Positions 1 through 6,228 of a stretch of 22,317 bases of DNA are shown one piece after another. This stretch comes from a virus, in IMG/VR virus record IMGVR_UViG_3300034093_002238, positions 1 through 22,317 of that record; one strand, 5' to 3'. The notes beneath the pieces are model-generated. The model made no database searches, had not been told where the DNA came from, and was given only the letters and a program-made list of their open reading frames with translations. The stretch's first letter is position 1, and the number at the start of each line of letters is the position of its first letter. Both the position numbers and the translations under genes were made by a program.

Positions 1-2
1 CT

Positions 3-416
3 GCTACTGCAGCACAAACAGTATTTACTACTGACGTTTCATTTATAGATGGATATGAGCAGGTGTTCTTTAATGGAATGCTTTTACTTCGCACCACCGA
101 CTATACAACTTCTAATTCAAATACAATTACCCTAGCATCTGGGGCGGCGGTTAATGATATAATAGAAGTAGTAACAGTAACTAACTTAAACTCAGTAAAT
201 ACATATACTCAAGCAGAAATTAACTCAGCAATTTTAATTGCCGTTCCTTCCCAGACTGGGAATAGCGGCAAGTATTTAACAACAAATGGCACAATCTCAT
301 CTTGGGCAACAATAGATTTATCTTCATATTTAGCATCATCAACTGCAGCATCAACATATGCTACAATTACAAGTGTTAACAATATAGAAATAGCAAATAT
401 AATGGGAGCATACTAA
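3..416 (+). CDS. Phage tail-fibre-like protein, C-terminal part (5' truncated)
   Basis: The reading frame is open from base 3 to a TAA at 414-416, so the gene begins left of the window; the GTG at 63 is an internal codon. The visible part starts with a stretch ending in YEQVFFNGMLLLRTTDYTT, a pattern (aromatic, 'V F . N G . L L', then 'D Y T') that is common in phage tail fibres and neck/baseplate appendage proteins. It continues as a Thr/Ser/Asn-rich low-complexity region and a 'GNSGKYLTTNGTISSWATI' segment, the typical linker also seen in the 5808-8353 module ('ANKFLQSDGTSTSWVA'). No catalytic motif is visible. The stop overlaps the ATG of the next gene (TAATG), implying translational coupling within a fibre operon. 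The structural role is inferred from motif style and neighbours; the receptor and the missing N-terminus are unknown. Confidence 0.7.
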   Translation, partial: ATAAQTVFTTDVSFIDGYEQVFFNGMLLLRTTDYTTSNSNTITLASGAAVNDIIEVVTVTNLNSVNTYTQAEINSAILIAVPSQTGNSGKYLTTNGTISSWATIDLSSYLASSTAASTYATITSVNNIEIANIMGAY

Positions 417-718
417 TGGCAAATATAGCAAAAGCACTGGTAAGAGCAGCAGCAGCAACATCTTCTGCAACACTTTACACAGTTCCATCATCAACAACTA
501 CAGTTGTAACAAATATTGTAGTAACTAACTCAGCAGCAACTGCTGGCACATTTACAATTACTTTAGATGGAGTAGATCTATTTAAAACATGTGCAATTGC
601 TGCAAATACAACAGCTATGTTTGATGTAAGACAAGTATTAGCAACAACAAAGATTATTGCTGGCTTTGCCAGCGCAGTAACAGTTAGCTTCCATATTTCT
701 GGAATGGAGATTTCATAA
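416..718 (+). CDS. Small putative virion structural protein
   Basis: A 100-residue protein starting at the ATG of a TAATG overlap. It is Ala/Thr/Val-rich, with alternating hydrophobic strands (TLYTVPSSTTTVVTNIVVTN, AGTFTITLDGV, TAMFDVRQVLATTKIIAG, AVTVSFHISGMEI), consistent with a single small beta-sandwich. This 'TLYTVP...VV.NIVV.N' layout recurs in small phage structural proteins that accompany tail fibres in aquatic phage genomes. There is no signal peptide, membrane segment or enzymatic motif. It sits between a fibre end and a Gly-rich fibre protein and shares 1-base overlaps with both, so all three are probably made together. It may be a virion decoration, a fibre subunit or a connector; the sequence does not decide which. 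Confidence 0.7.
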   Translation: MANIAKALVRAAAATSSATLYTVPSSTTTVVTNIVVTNSAATAGTFTITLDGVDLFKTCAIAANTTAMFDVRQVLATTKIIAGFASAVTVSFHISGMEIS

Positions 719-1551
719 TGGGATCATCCATATTTCCTGTAGCATCCGCATCAGCTCCTACACCTAAAACAATAAGATACACTTCTGGCACAACAGTTTT
801 TACTGCACCATCTAACTGCTCTTCAATTTCTTTATTTATGATTGGTGGCGGTGGCGGTGGTGGTGGAGCATCTGGCGACACTACATCTGGCGGAGGAGGT
901 GGAGGAGGCGGAATGTTTATGAGAGATGTTCCCGTAACTCCTGGAACATCCTATAACGTTGTTATTGGCGCAGGAGGAGCAGCAGGATCTACAGTCTCTG
1001 CTGGATCAACTGGAGGGTCTTCATCATTTGGTGCTTTAGTTACAGTACTTGGCGGCGGCGGAGGAATGGGATTACATTCCAATGGAACAAAATATGTTGC
1101 ATCTAGTGGTGGGGCAAATAGTGGTGGATTAGCAACAGCAGCTACAAATACTAATGCTGGTGGCGGTGCTGGAGTAATGCAAGGATTTGTTTCAATGGCT
1201 TTTTATTCTAGAGAAGATCGTCCAGATAATACTACTAACAATTATAGTCCAAGACCTACTGGCTCATTAGGTAATTTTGGCACTTCTGGAAATAGTTCTA
1301 GTGGATCAAATGTTGGCGGTAAGGGTTGGCTTGGATTTTGTGGCGGCGGTGGTGGAGGATCTGCGTATGTAAAATATGGAGTTCCTGGTCAAGATGGTGG
1401 CGGAGGTGGTGGTAGTTCAAGATATACAGAGACAGGATATCTTCCAACGGCAGGAACAGCTAATACTGGTGGTGGTGGCGGCGGAGCAGCAGATACTGGA
1501 GCAGCAGGCGCAGGCGGCTCAGGATATGCAGAAATTACATATTGGTCATAA
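718..1551 (+). CDS. Glycine-rich phage tail fibre / adhesin tip protein
   Basis: A 277-residue protein. After a short N-terminus (about 1-40, with TIRYTSGTTVFTAPSNCSSISLF), residues about 43-265 are dominated by poly-Gly blocks spaced by short Ser/Thr/Ala/Asn segments, and it ends in GGSGYAEITYWS. The landmarks 'VFTAP..C..I...MIGGGGGGG', 'YNVVIGAGG' and a C-terminal 'GSG...I.Y' strand are those of the glycine-rich domain at the distal end of many phage fibres and T-even-like adhesins, where Gly-rich sheets present variable receptor-binding loops. Glycine is encoded by mixed GGT/GGC/GGA codons. The start is fixed by the TAATG overlap with the previous gene. A small MAH-family protein follows 12 bases downstream, a pairing seen again at 6229/8000. 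Receptor binding is inferred. Confidence 0.8.
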   Translation: MGSSIFPVASASAPTPKTIRYTSGTTVFTAPSNCSSISLFMIGGGGGGGGASGDTTSGGGGGGGGMFMRDVPVTPGTSYNVVIGAGGAAGSTVSAGSTGGSSSFGALVTVLGGGGGMGLHSNGTKYVASSGGANSGGLATAATNTNAGGGAGVMQGFVSMAFYSREDRPDNTTNNYSPRPTGSLGNFGTSGNSSSGSNVGGKGWLGFCGGGGGGSAYVKYGVPGQDGGGGGGSSRYTETGYLPTAGTANTGGGGGGAADTGAAGAGGSGYAEITYWS

Positions 1552-1563
1552 GGAGAATAAAAA

Positions 1564-1929
1564 ATGGCACATTTTGCAGAACTAGATAGTAATAATAAAG
1601 TAGTCCGTGTAATTGTTGTATCTAATCAAGATACTGCAGATGAACATGGAGTGGAGCAAGAGTCTATTGGAATTGCATTTTGCAAATCTCTTTTTGGAGA
1701 AGAAACAAATTGGATTCAAACATCATATAATGCATCATTTCGCAGAAAATATGCGGGGGAAGAAGATATATATGACTCATCAAATGACATATTTATTAGC
1801 CCACAAAGATACCCTTCTTGGGTATTAGATGAAAATTTTAATTGGACATCACCAGTTCCATTTCCAAATGACGGCAAGAAATATAATTGGAACGAACAAA
1901 CAGTTAATTGGGATGAAGTAACGGAATAA
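1564..1929 (+). CDS. Small aromatic-rich phage protein, MAH family (copy 1)
   Basis: A 121-residue protein with AGGAG at 1551-1555, 8 bases before the ATG. It begins MAHFAELDSNNKVVRVIVVSN, continues through KSLFGEETNWIQTSYN and FRRKYAG, and ends with a Trp-rich tail (PSWVLDENFNW, YNWNEQTVNWDEV). The pattern matches the copies at 5808 and 8000: 'MAH.A.LD.NN.V..V.V..N', 'W..TSYN', 'RK.YAG', 'YPSW.LDE', 'W.E.TV.WDE'. Such proteins are frequent next to fibre genes in marine and freshwater phage genomes; I know of no established biochemical role. Their position just after Gly-rich fibres suggests a fibre-capping, chaperone or virion-surface role, which is inference. This copy has the acidic insertion 'DTADEHGVEQESIGIAFCK' that the 5808 and 8000 copies lack. 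Confidence 0.8.
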   Translation: MAHFAELDSNNKVVRVIVVSNQDTADEHGVEQESIGIAFCKSLFGEETNWIQTSYNASFRRKYAGEEDIYDSSNDIFISPQRYPSWVLDENFNWTSPVPFPNDGKKYNWNEQTVNWDEVTE

Positions 1930-1939
1930 AGGAGAATAA

Positions 1940-2758
1940 ATGTCTAGAATTAGAGATTTAGCAAGTATATTAACAGCATCTTCAGTTTTGGGGACAGATG
2001 TTGAAGTAGCTACTGCTGTTTCTAATCATTCCGCCCTTACTGCTACACATGGAGTAAGTGGAGCAATTGTTGGAACAACAGAAACTCAAACTCTTACTAA
2101 TAAAACAATTGATACTGCAAGCAATACAATTACTGGAGCAGTTACATTAACTGGCACTCAGACTCTTACTAATAAGACACTGACTAGCCCTGCACTAACT
2201 ACACCAACAATTAGTACAGCAACAACTAATGGCGATATCCTTTATGGAACTGGCTCTGGTGCTTTAGCCCGTCTGGGTATTGGTACTACTGGTCAAGTGT
2301 TAAATGTGGCTGGTGGTGTGCCTGCTTGGGCTACGGCTGCAGGAGTAAGCGGGTGGACTGCTTTTACTCCTACTTATACAAACTTTACACTAGGCAATGG
2401 AACGGCAACTGCTGCTTATCGTGAAAATGCCGAGATGGTAGACCTTTTTATTAAAATTACTTTAGGAAGTACCAGTTCCATTACTGGTACTTGGGGTATT
2501 ACTTTTCCTGTAAATGCTCATTCAAGTCTTTATCAAGGTGTCTTTATGGGCGGAGTGTTTAATAAAAGCGCAGCCTATTATATACCCGCAGGCGCTCTTG
2601 TTAATAGTAATACTAGTTTTATTCCTGTTAGTTGGTTTGTTAATATTGGAAATATGGCTCAAGATTGGCTTTTCCAAAGAAACTCAAATGCAACAACTCC
2701 TTGGAACTGGGCAAGCGCAGATAATTTTACTATTCAATTTTCATACAGAAAGGCATAA
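1940..2758 (+). CDS. Phage tail fibre protein with TQTLTNKT repeats
   Basis: A 272-residue protein with AGGAG at 1930-1934 and ATG 5 bases later. Residues 1-40 (MSRIRDLASILTASSVLGTD then VEVATAVSNHSALTATHGVS) resemble the N-terminal attachment region of many actinophage and other aquatic phage fibres. Two 'TQTLTNKT' repeats (about 49-56 and 73-80) are followed by a shaft-like 'NGDILYGTGSGALARLGIGTTGQVL' region (98-121). A C-terminal domain starts at about 139 (GWTAFTPTYTNFTLGNGTATAAYRE) and is beta-rich and aromatic; it resembles the common distal fibre domain in which 'W..YTPT.T..TLGNGT' starts a trimeric head. The role is adsorption, inferred from family resemblance. A perfect 10-base inverted repeat at 2467-2492 lies inside the head-domain coding region. 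Confidence 0.82.
   Translation: MSRIRDLASILTASSVLGTDVEVATAVSNHSALTATHGVSGAIVGTTETQTLTNKTIDTASNTITGAVTLTGTQTLTNKTLTSPALTTPTISTATTNGDILYGTGSGALARLGIGTTGQVLNVAGGVPAWATAAGVSGWTAFTPTYTNFTLGNGTATAAYRENAEMVDLFIKITLGSTSSITGTWGITFPVNAHSSLYQGVFMGGVFNKSAAYYIPAGALVNSNTSFIPVSWFVNIGNMAQDWLFQRNSNATTPWNWASADNFTIQFSYRKA
2467..2492. repeat. Perfect 10-base inverted repeat inside a fibre gene
   Basis: AAGTACCAGT (2467-2476), 6-base loop, ACTGGTACTT (2483-2492), within the head-domain coding region of the TQTLTNKT fibre. It could form an mRNA hairpin. No U-run follows, so it is not a terminator. The function is unknown; it may be incidental to the coded 'GSTSSITGTW' residues. Confidence 0.6.
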
Positions 2759-2762
2759 GACA

Positions 2763-3014
2763 ATGACAACAAAAGCAGATTTAGTTGCTCAATGCAAAGA
2801 AGAAAATCCAACTATGACGGCACTTATTAACGGCGTTGAAACGCTGTTATCAGATGCTGAATATGAAGCGGCGTGTGCTAACTGGGCTGAAATGCGTATT
2901 GCTCAAATTGCTAATGAAGATGCTAAGGCACAAGTAGCAACCGATAAGGCAGCACTACTTGCCCGCCTTGGTATTACTGCAGACGAAGCCAAGTTACTTC
3001 TAGGAGGTATATAA
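2763..3014 (+). CDS. Small helical fibre-associated protein
   Basis: An 83-residue protein. The frame is open further upstream to 2514, but that part overlaps the fibre gene in another frame. The ATG at 2763, four bases after the preceding stop, begins the recognisable sequence MTTKADLVAQCKEENPTMTA and is chosen. The protein is mostly helical and charged: 'DLVAQCKEENPTM', 'LSDAEYEAACANWAEMRIAQIA', and an Ala/Lys-rich segment ending 'ARLGITADEAKLLLGGI'. Proteins of this layout ('..L.AQCK.ENPTM....NGVE..L...EYEA....WA..R') are common just downstream of tail fibres; they resemble small tail-fibre-associated/assembly proteins, with no proven activity that I know of. It ends in a TAATG overlap with the collagen-like gene. 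Confidence 0.75.
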   Translation: MTTKADLVAQCKEENPTMTALINGVETLLSDAEYEAACANWAEMRIAQIANEDAKAQVATDKAALLARLGITADEAKLLLGGI

Positions 3015-3526
3015 TGGCTAAATTAATTAAAGTATGGGATGGAAGTGCTTGGCAGACTGTCGGCACCGCCTCAACTATTGGTGCACAGGGAACTACTGGA
3101 ACACAGGGAACACTTGGCACACAGGGCTCTACGGGCGCACAGGGCACAACTGGAGCACAGGGTACAACTGGCGCACAGGGTGCAACTGGTACACAAGGAA
3201 CGGCGGGAACCCAGGGTACAACTGGAGCTACAGGCCCAGCATCTATAACATCTAGCGCTATTTCAACAGATCAAACACTTGTATCAGGATATAGATATTT
3301 AGTTACTACAACATCTGCAAGATCTCTAACATTACCCGCATCCCCTGCAGTTGGAGATGCAATTGAAATTTTTGATGCAACAGGAACGGCGGGAACAAAT
3401 AATATTACTCTATTATCAAATAGTTTAAAGATCAATGGAAGTGTACAAAGTGCTATAATAGATGTTAATGGCGGAGCAGCAATATTTGTATACACAGGCT
3501 CAACATATGGATGGAGAATGGGATAA
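3014..3526 (+). CDS. Collagen-like phage fibre protein (short)
   Basis: A 170-residue protein. Residues 1-17 (MAKLIKVWDGSAWQTVG) form a small Trp-containing cap. Residues about 23-78 are uninterrupted Gly-X-Y triplets, mainly G-A-Q, G-T-T and G-T-Q, with almost no proline. Residues about 79-170 form a C-terminal beta domain (ITSSAISTDQTLVSGYRYLV, SLTLPASPAVGDAIEIFD, GSTYGWRMG), a type often found at the end of phage collagen-like fibres as trimerisation or head domain. The Gln/Thr-rich, Pro-poor collagen style matches phage and bacterial collagens, in which Y is not hydroxyproline. It is coupled by TAATG at both ends. A second, longer collagen-like protein is encoded at 17169. A triple-helical shaft is expected from the repeats but not shown. 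Confidence 0.85.
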   Translation: MAKLIKVWDGSAWQTVGTASTIGAQGTTGTQGTLGTQGSTGAQGTTGAQGTTGAQGATGTQGTAGTQGTTGATGPASITSSAISTDQTLVSGYRYLVTTTSARSLTLPASPAVGDAIEIFDATGTAGTNNITLLSNSLKINGSVQSAIIDVNGGAAIFVYTGSTYGWRMG

Positions 3527-4461
3527 TGCCAGTTAATTTATCAACTTTAGGAGCTTCTTTTACTGCAATTCAACCTACACTTAAGCATACAGTAACATCA
3601 ACACAAACACTGTCTATTGCAGCAGGAACTTCTGTATTATATTATGTAATGATTGGCGGCGGTGGTGGCGGAGCAAGTGGTGGTATTGCATCAGCAGCAA
3701 ATGGCACTAGCACTGGTAATGGATGTAACGGTGGCTCAGGCGGCGGATCTGGAAATGTTACGTTTGGTATAGTAAGTTCACCATCAACATCGATAGCAGT
3801 AGTTATTGGTGCAGGTGGCGCAGGTGGCGTAGCCAGAACTCGTACTACATCAGGCGGCCAAGGTGGCGATACTGGTGCTGCTGGGTCAGCTGGTGGAACA
3901 ACAATGTTTGTTGGCGCAGGAGCAACTGGAGGAAGCGGTGGTATCAACAGTAGCAATAGTGGTTCTTCAGGAAACATTGGTGCTGCTGGAGGTTCTGGAG
4001 GTGGAGGTTCTCCTGGATTTGGAGGCCAATATGGACAGGGATCTAGAAATGGTGGCGTTGGAGGAACATTAGGAAGTAATGGCATCACAACAACTGGAGG
4101 ATATAGTGGTTCAGACATTGCTGGAGGTACTGGATCAACAAATGCAATGAGTGGTGGAGGCGGCGGGGGCGGCGGTAGCGCACCAAGAATTTATGCGGCA
4201 AATAACTATGGTTCTGGAACTGGCGGTGCTGGCGGTGCAGCATCAGCATTTTGCGGTGCTGGCGGTGCTGGCGGTGCTGGAGCATCAGGCACTACTAGCG
4301 CAGCAGTTACAGCAACTAGCGGAACTGCTGGCTCAGCACCTGGAGGAGGAGGCGGTGGTGGTGGTGCTGCAACCCATGCAGTAACTGGATCTCCAACAAT
4401 TACAACAACTAGTGGTGCAGGTGGCGCTGGTGGCAATGGAAGAGTATTGGTATTTTACTAA
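3526..4461 (+). CDS. Glycine-rich phage tail fibre / adhesin tip protein
   Basis: A 311-residue protein. An in-frame ATG exists at 3511, but the ATG at 3526 forms the TAATG overlap used throughout this operon and gives the N-terminus MPVNLSTLGASFTAIQPTLK, so it is preferred. Residues about 20-40 (HTVTSTQTLSIAAGTSVLYY) precede 'VMIGGGGGGASGG'; the rest is a Gly-rich domain of short blocks such as GAGGAGG, including 'IAVVIGAGGAGG' and the terminal strand 'GAGGNGRVLVFY'. This is the same tip domain as in the 718, 6229, 10866, 12521 and 18434 products, but with almost no N-terminal shaft, so it may dock on another fibre (for example the collagen-like product just upstream) as an adhesin cap. That partnership is inference. 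The antisense strand shows long proline-rich frames, an expected mirror of GGN codons. Confidence 0.78.
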   Translation: MPVNLSTLGASFTAIQPTLKHTVTSTQTLSIAAGTSVLYYVMIGGGGGGASGGIASAANGTSTGNGCNGGSGGGSGNVTFGIVSSPSTSIAVVIGAGGAGGVARTRTTSGGQGGDTGAAGSAGGTTMFVGAGATGGSGGINSSNSGSSGNIGAAGGSGGGGSPGFGGQYGQGSRNGGVGGTLGSNGITTTGGYSGSDIAGGTGSTNAMSGGGGGGGGSAPRIYAANNYGSGTGGAGGAASAFCGAGGAGGAGASGTTSAAVTATSGTAGSAPGGGGGGGGAATHAVTGSPTITTTSGAGGAGGNGRVLVFY

Positions 4462-4637
4462 TGTGGGCAATACTATTTAATAAAAAAGTTATTGGGTGTT
4501 CTTTTAACTTAGAAGACAAAAATTTAAAAGAATACACAGGGTGTGAATTTATTGAAATGACAGAAAAAAATAGTCCAGCAACAGTTGGAAATTATTACAA
4601 TGGTCTAAAATTTATAGACAGAACGGAACTAATATGA
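4461..4637 (+). CDS. Small hypothetical fibre-associated protein (58 aa)
   Basis: A short gene starting with the ATG of a TAATG overlap with the Gly-rich gene and ending in an ATGA overlap with the next gene. It encodes 58 residues, starting MWAILFNKKVIGCSFNLEDK and ending NYYNGLKFIDRTELI. The middle 'EYTGCEFIEMTEKNSPATVGNYYNGLKF' resembles the closing segment of small fibre-accessory proteins, in which a '..G.YY.G.KF' strand follows an acidic stretch. Coupling at both ends, AT-rich codon use like the neighbouring sulfotransferase, and the absence of any internal stop make it very likely real despite its size. No enzymatic motif is visible and the function is unknown. Confidence 0.7.
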   Translation: MWAILFNKKVIGCSFNLEDKNLKEYTGCEFIEMTEKNSPATVGNYYNGLKFIDRTELI

Positions 4638-4876
4638 AAAACTTTGCAGTGCTTAATGGGAATAAGGTACAAAATATTATTGTTTGTGAATCAGAAGAAC
4701 TGGCCACAGAAGTTACTGGTTTAACATGTATTGATGTAACAGATAACATAGATGCCAGTATTGAAAAATATTTTATTAATAATAATTTTCTTACTCAAGA
4801 AGAATATGATGTTTTTTTAGAAGAAAAAAGAATTTTAGATAGAGAACACAACGAATCCTTAAAACCTATTAATTAA
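4634..4876 (+). CDS. Small hypothetical phage protein (80 aa)
   Basis: An 80-residue protein starting in an ATGA overlap with the preceding small gene. The N-terminus, MKNFAVLNGNKVQNIIVCES, has the 'M..FAV..G.KV.NIIV..S' strand-turn-strand pattern typical of small phage proteins beside tail fibres and distantly like the start of the MAH family ('FAELD.NN.V..V.V'). The second half is charged and helical (FLTQEEYDVFLEEKRILDREHNE), unlike the Trp-rich tail of the MAH copies. It lies between a Gly-rich fibre and a sulfotransferase. It may be a tail-fibre accessory or assembly factor; no function can be assigned from sequence. Confidence 0.7.
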   Translation: MKNFAVLNGNKVQNIIVCESEELATEVTGLTCIDVTDNIDASIEKYFINNNFLTQEEYDVFLEEKRILDREHNESLKPIN

Positions 4877-4884
4877 AATTAATT

Positions 4885-5730
4885 ATGGAAAAAAACTATT
4901 ATTTTTTATCTGGGCTTCCTAGAAGTGGAAATACCTTATTATCTGCACTCCTTAATCAAAATCCAGAAATATACAGCAGCCCAATAAGCCCAGTTGCTAC
5001 ATATATGTCTGAGCTATCTAAATATTCATTTATTGAGCAATCAGCAAGAAATAAAGAATATTCTTATCGAACAGACAATGTGATTAAAGAAGTAATAAAT
5101 AGTTTCTACAGCGATGTAGATAAAAAACATATAATAGATAGGGAAAGAACCTGGGGTCTTCCTGATAACTTAGATCTAATAAAAAAACACATAACTCCAA
5201 CACCTAAAATTATTTTTACGGTAAGAGATATTTTAGAAATTATTGCTTCTTTTATTTTACTAGATGAAAATTTTTTAAAAAATGAAGCATTTAAAAAAAA
5301 CCACATATCATTTTCATATAGGTCAGCTTTAGATGTAGCTTGTGATTCTTATATGTCATTAGATGGAAAAATGGATTATGCCTTAAACGCATTGTCCTCA
5401 GCCTTTGCCCCAGAAAATAAAGGCATGTTTCATATAGTTGAATATAATGATTTAGTTTTAAACCCAGAAAAAACAATGAAAGATATTTACAATTTTTTAG
5501 AAATTGATGCCTTTGAACACAACTTTAATAAAATTGAAAAGGTAGAAACAGACGATGATCTTGCAGTTGGACTACCAAAAGACCTACATTCTATAAAAGA
5601 AACGCTATCAAAATCCTTAACTAATTCCGATATATTGTCTGACTATATTAGACATAAATACTCTAATATGGAGTTTTGGCGTACCGATTCATTAATGAAA
5701 ATATACGGCAAAGATTTTACAATTTTTTAA
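4885..5730 (+). CDS. PAPS-dependent sulfotransferase family protein (paralogue A)
   Basis: A 281-residue protein with the two hallmarks of the sulfotransferase fold. The 5'-phosphosulfate loop is at residues 10-19 (GLPRSGNTLL), and the 3'-phosphate-binding region at about 111-123 (FTVRDILEIIASF) carries the conserved Arg and a downstream Ser. The family moves a sulfuryl group from PAPS to a hydroxyl or amine on a glycan, lipid or tyrosine; the acceptor cannot be read here. Length is normal for a soluble bacterial or phage sulfotransferase, with no signal peptide, so it should act in the host cytoplasm. The C-terminal part shares 'YNDLVL.PE.TMK.IY.FLE', 'HNF.KI' and 'Y...KYS.MEFWR' with the product at 8925, showing paralogy. 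There is no Shine-Dalgarno before the ATG. Sulfate donor synthesis may come from the APS kinase at 9764. The family is certain; the target is unknown. Confidence 0.85.
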   Translation: MEKNYYFLSGLPRSGNTLLSALLNQNPEIYSSPISPVATYMSELSKYSFIEQSARNKEYSYRTDNVIKEVINSFYSDVDKKHIIDRERTWGLPDNLDLIKKHITPTPKIIFTVRDILEIIASFILLDENFLKNEAFKKNHISFSYRSALDVACDSYMSLDGKMDYALNALSSAFAPENKGMFHIVEYNDLVLNPEKTMKDIYNFLEIDAFEHNFNKIEKVETDDDLAVGLPKDLHSIKETLSKSLTNSDILSDYIRHKYSNMEFWRTDSLMKIYGKDFTIF

Positions 5731-5771
5731 AAATAACCTTCTTTAGGCTTAAATGCTTAATAAGAGATATT

Positions 5772-5780
5772 TGATATAAT
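5772..5780 (+). promoter_or_regulatory. Promoter with extended -10 (TGATATAAT)
   Basis: In the 77-base gap after the sulfotransferase, TGATATAAT is a perfect TATAAT (5775-5780) with the extended TGn element. No good -35 lies 16-18 bases upstream, as extended -10 promoters allow. Transcription would start near 5787, leaving a leader of about 20 bases with a strong AGGAGG (5795-5800) 7 bases before the ATG at 5808. It would drive the MAH / Fn3-Gly-rich / MAH module and genes beyond. Confidence 0.7.
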
Positions 5781-5807
5781 AGAGATATATACACAGGAGG
5801 TACTACC

Positions 5808-6200
5808 ATGGCACATTGGGCCGAATTAGATGAAAACAATATTGTGACAAGAGTCCTTGTTGGATCAAATGATGATCCAGATGAAGGATATCAATGGTTA
5901 ATTGATAACTTGGGCGGAACTTGGGTAAAGACTTCATATAATGCAGTTGCAGGAAAACGTAGAAATCCTGATACAAATGAGATTACAAATGAAGCAGGAT
6001 TTAGAAAGAATTATGCAGGTATTGGATATTTATATGATGCAACAAAAGATGCATTTATTCCACCAAAGCAGTTTGCTTCATGGGTTTTAAATGAAGAAAC
6101 ATGTATATGGCAAGCTCCAATTGCAAGACCAACTACAGAAGGCAAAATGTATCTATGGAATGAAGAAACAGTTTCATGGGACGAGTTTGATCTAGTTTAA
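5808..6200 (+). CDS. Small aromatic-rich phage protein, MAH family (copy 2)
   Basis: A 130-residue protein with the best ribosome binding site in the window (AGGAGG, 7-base spacer). It shares the family blocks with 1564 and 8000: MAHWAELDENNIVTRVLVGS at the start, WVKTSYNAVAG, FRKNYAGIGYLYDATKDAFI, FASWVLNEETCIWQAP, and YLWNEETVSWDEF at the end. This copy has an extra loop (GKRRNPDTNEITNEAG) between TSYN and the RKNYAG block. Conserved aromatic and acidic residues suggest a compact beta domain; no catalytic triad, metal site or membrane segment is visible. It is the first gene behind a promoter and is followed by a Gly-rich fibre. The role is unknown; a fibre-associated or chaperone function is a guess from its repeated association with Gly-rich fibres. 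Confidence 0.82.
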   Translation: MAHWAELDENNIVTRVLVGSNDDPDEGYQWLIDNLGGTWVKTSYNAVAGKRRNPDTNEITNEAGFRKNYAGIGYLYDATKDAFIPPKQFASWVLNEETCIWQAPIARPTTEGKMYLWNEETVSWDEFDLV

Positions 6201-6228
6201 TAAATAAATTAGGAGTTAGTGACTAACT

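Noticed and set aside
2514-2762. Longer N-terminal extension of the small helical protein
   Set aside because: It overlaps the fibre gene in a different frame for almost 250 bases, and the recognisable protein begins at the ATG at 2763.
3511-3525. Upstream start for the Gly-rich protein at 3526
   Set aside because: The ATG at 3526 forms the TAATG overlap used throughout the operon; the upstream one overlaps the preceding gene by 16 bases without a ribosome site.
3642-4118. Long proline-rich open frame on the minus strand (also at 684-881, 4206-4436, 11690-12148, 13846-14376)
   Set aside because: These lie antisense to Gly-rich genes. GGN codons read backwards give NCC (Pro/Ala/Ser/Thr) with few stops, so the frames are by-products.
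4874-4879. TAAAAT as a -10 box before the first sulfotransferase
   Set aside because: It has no TGn extension and no -35, and sits in a generally AT-rich stretch; too weak to list as a promoter.
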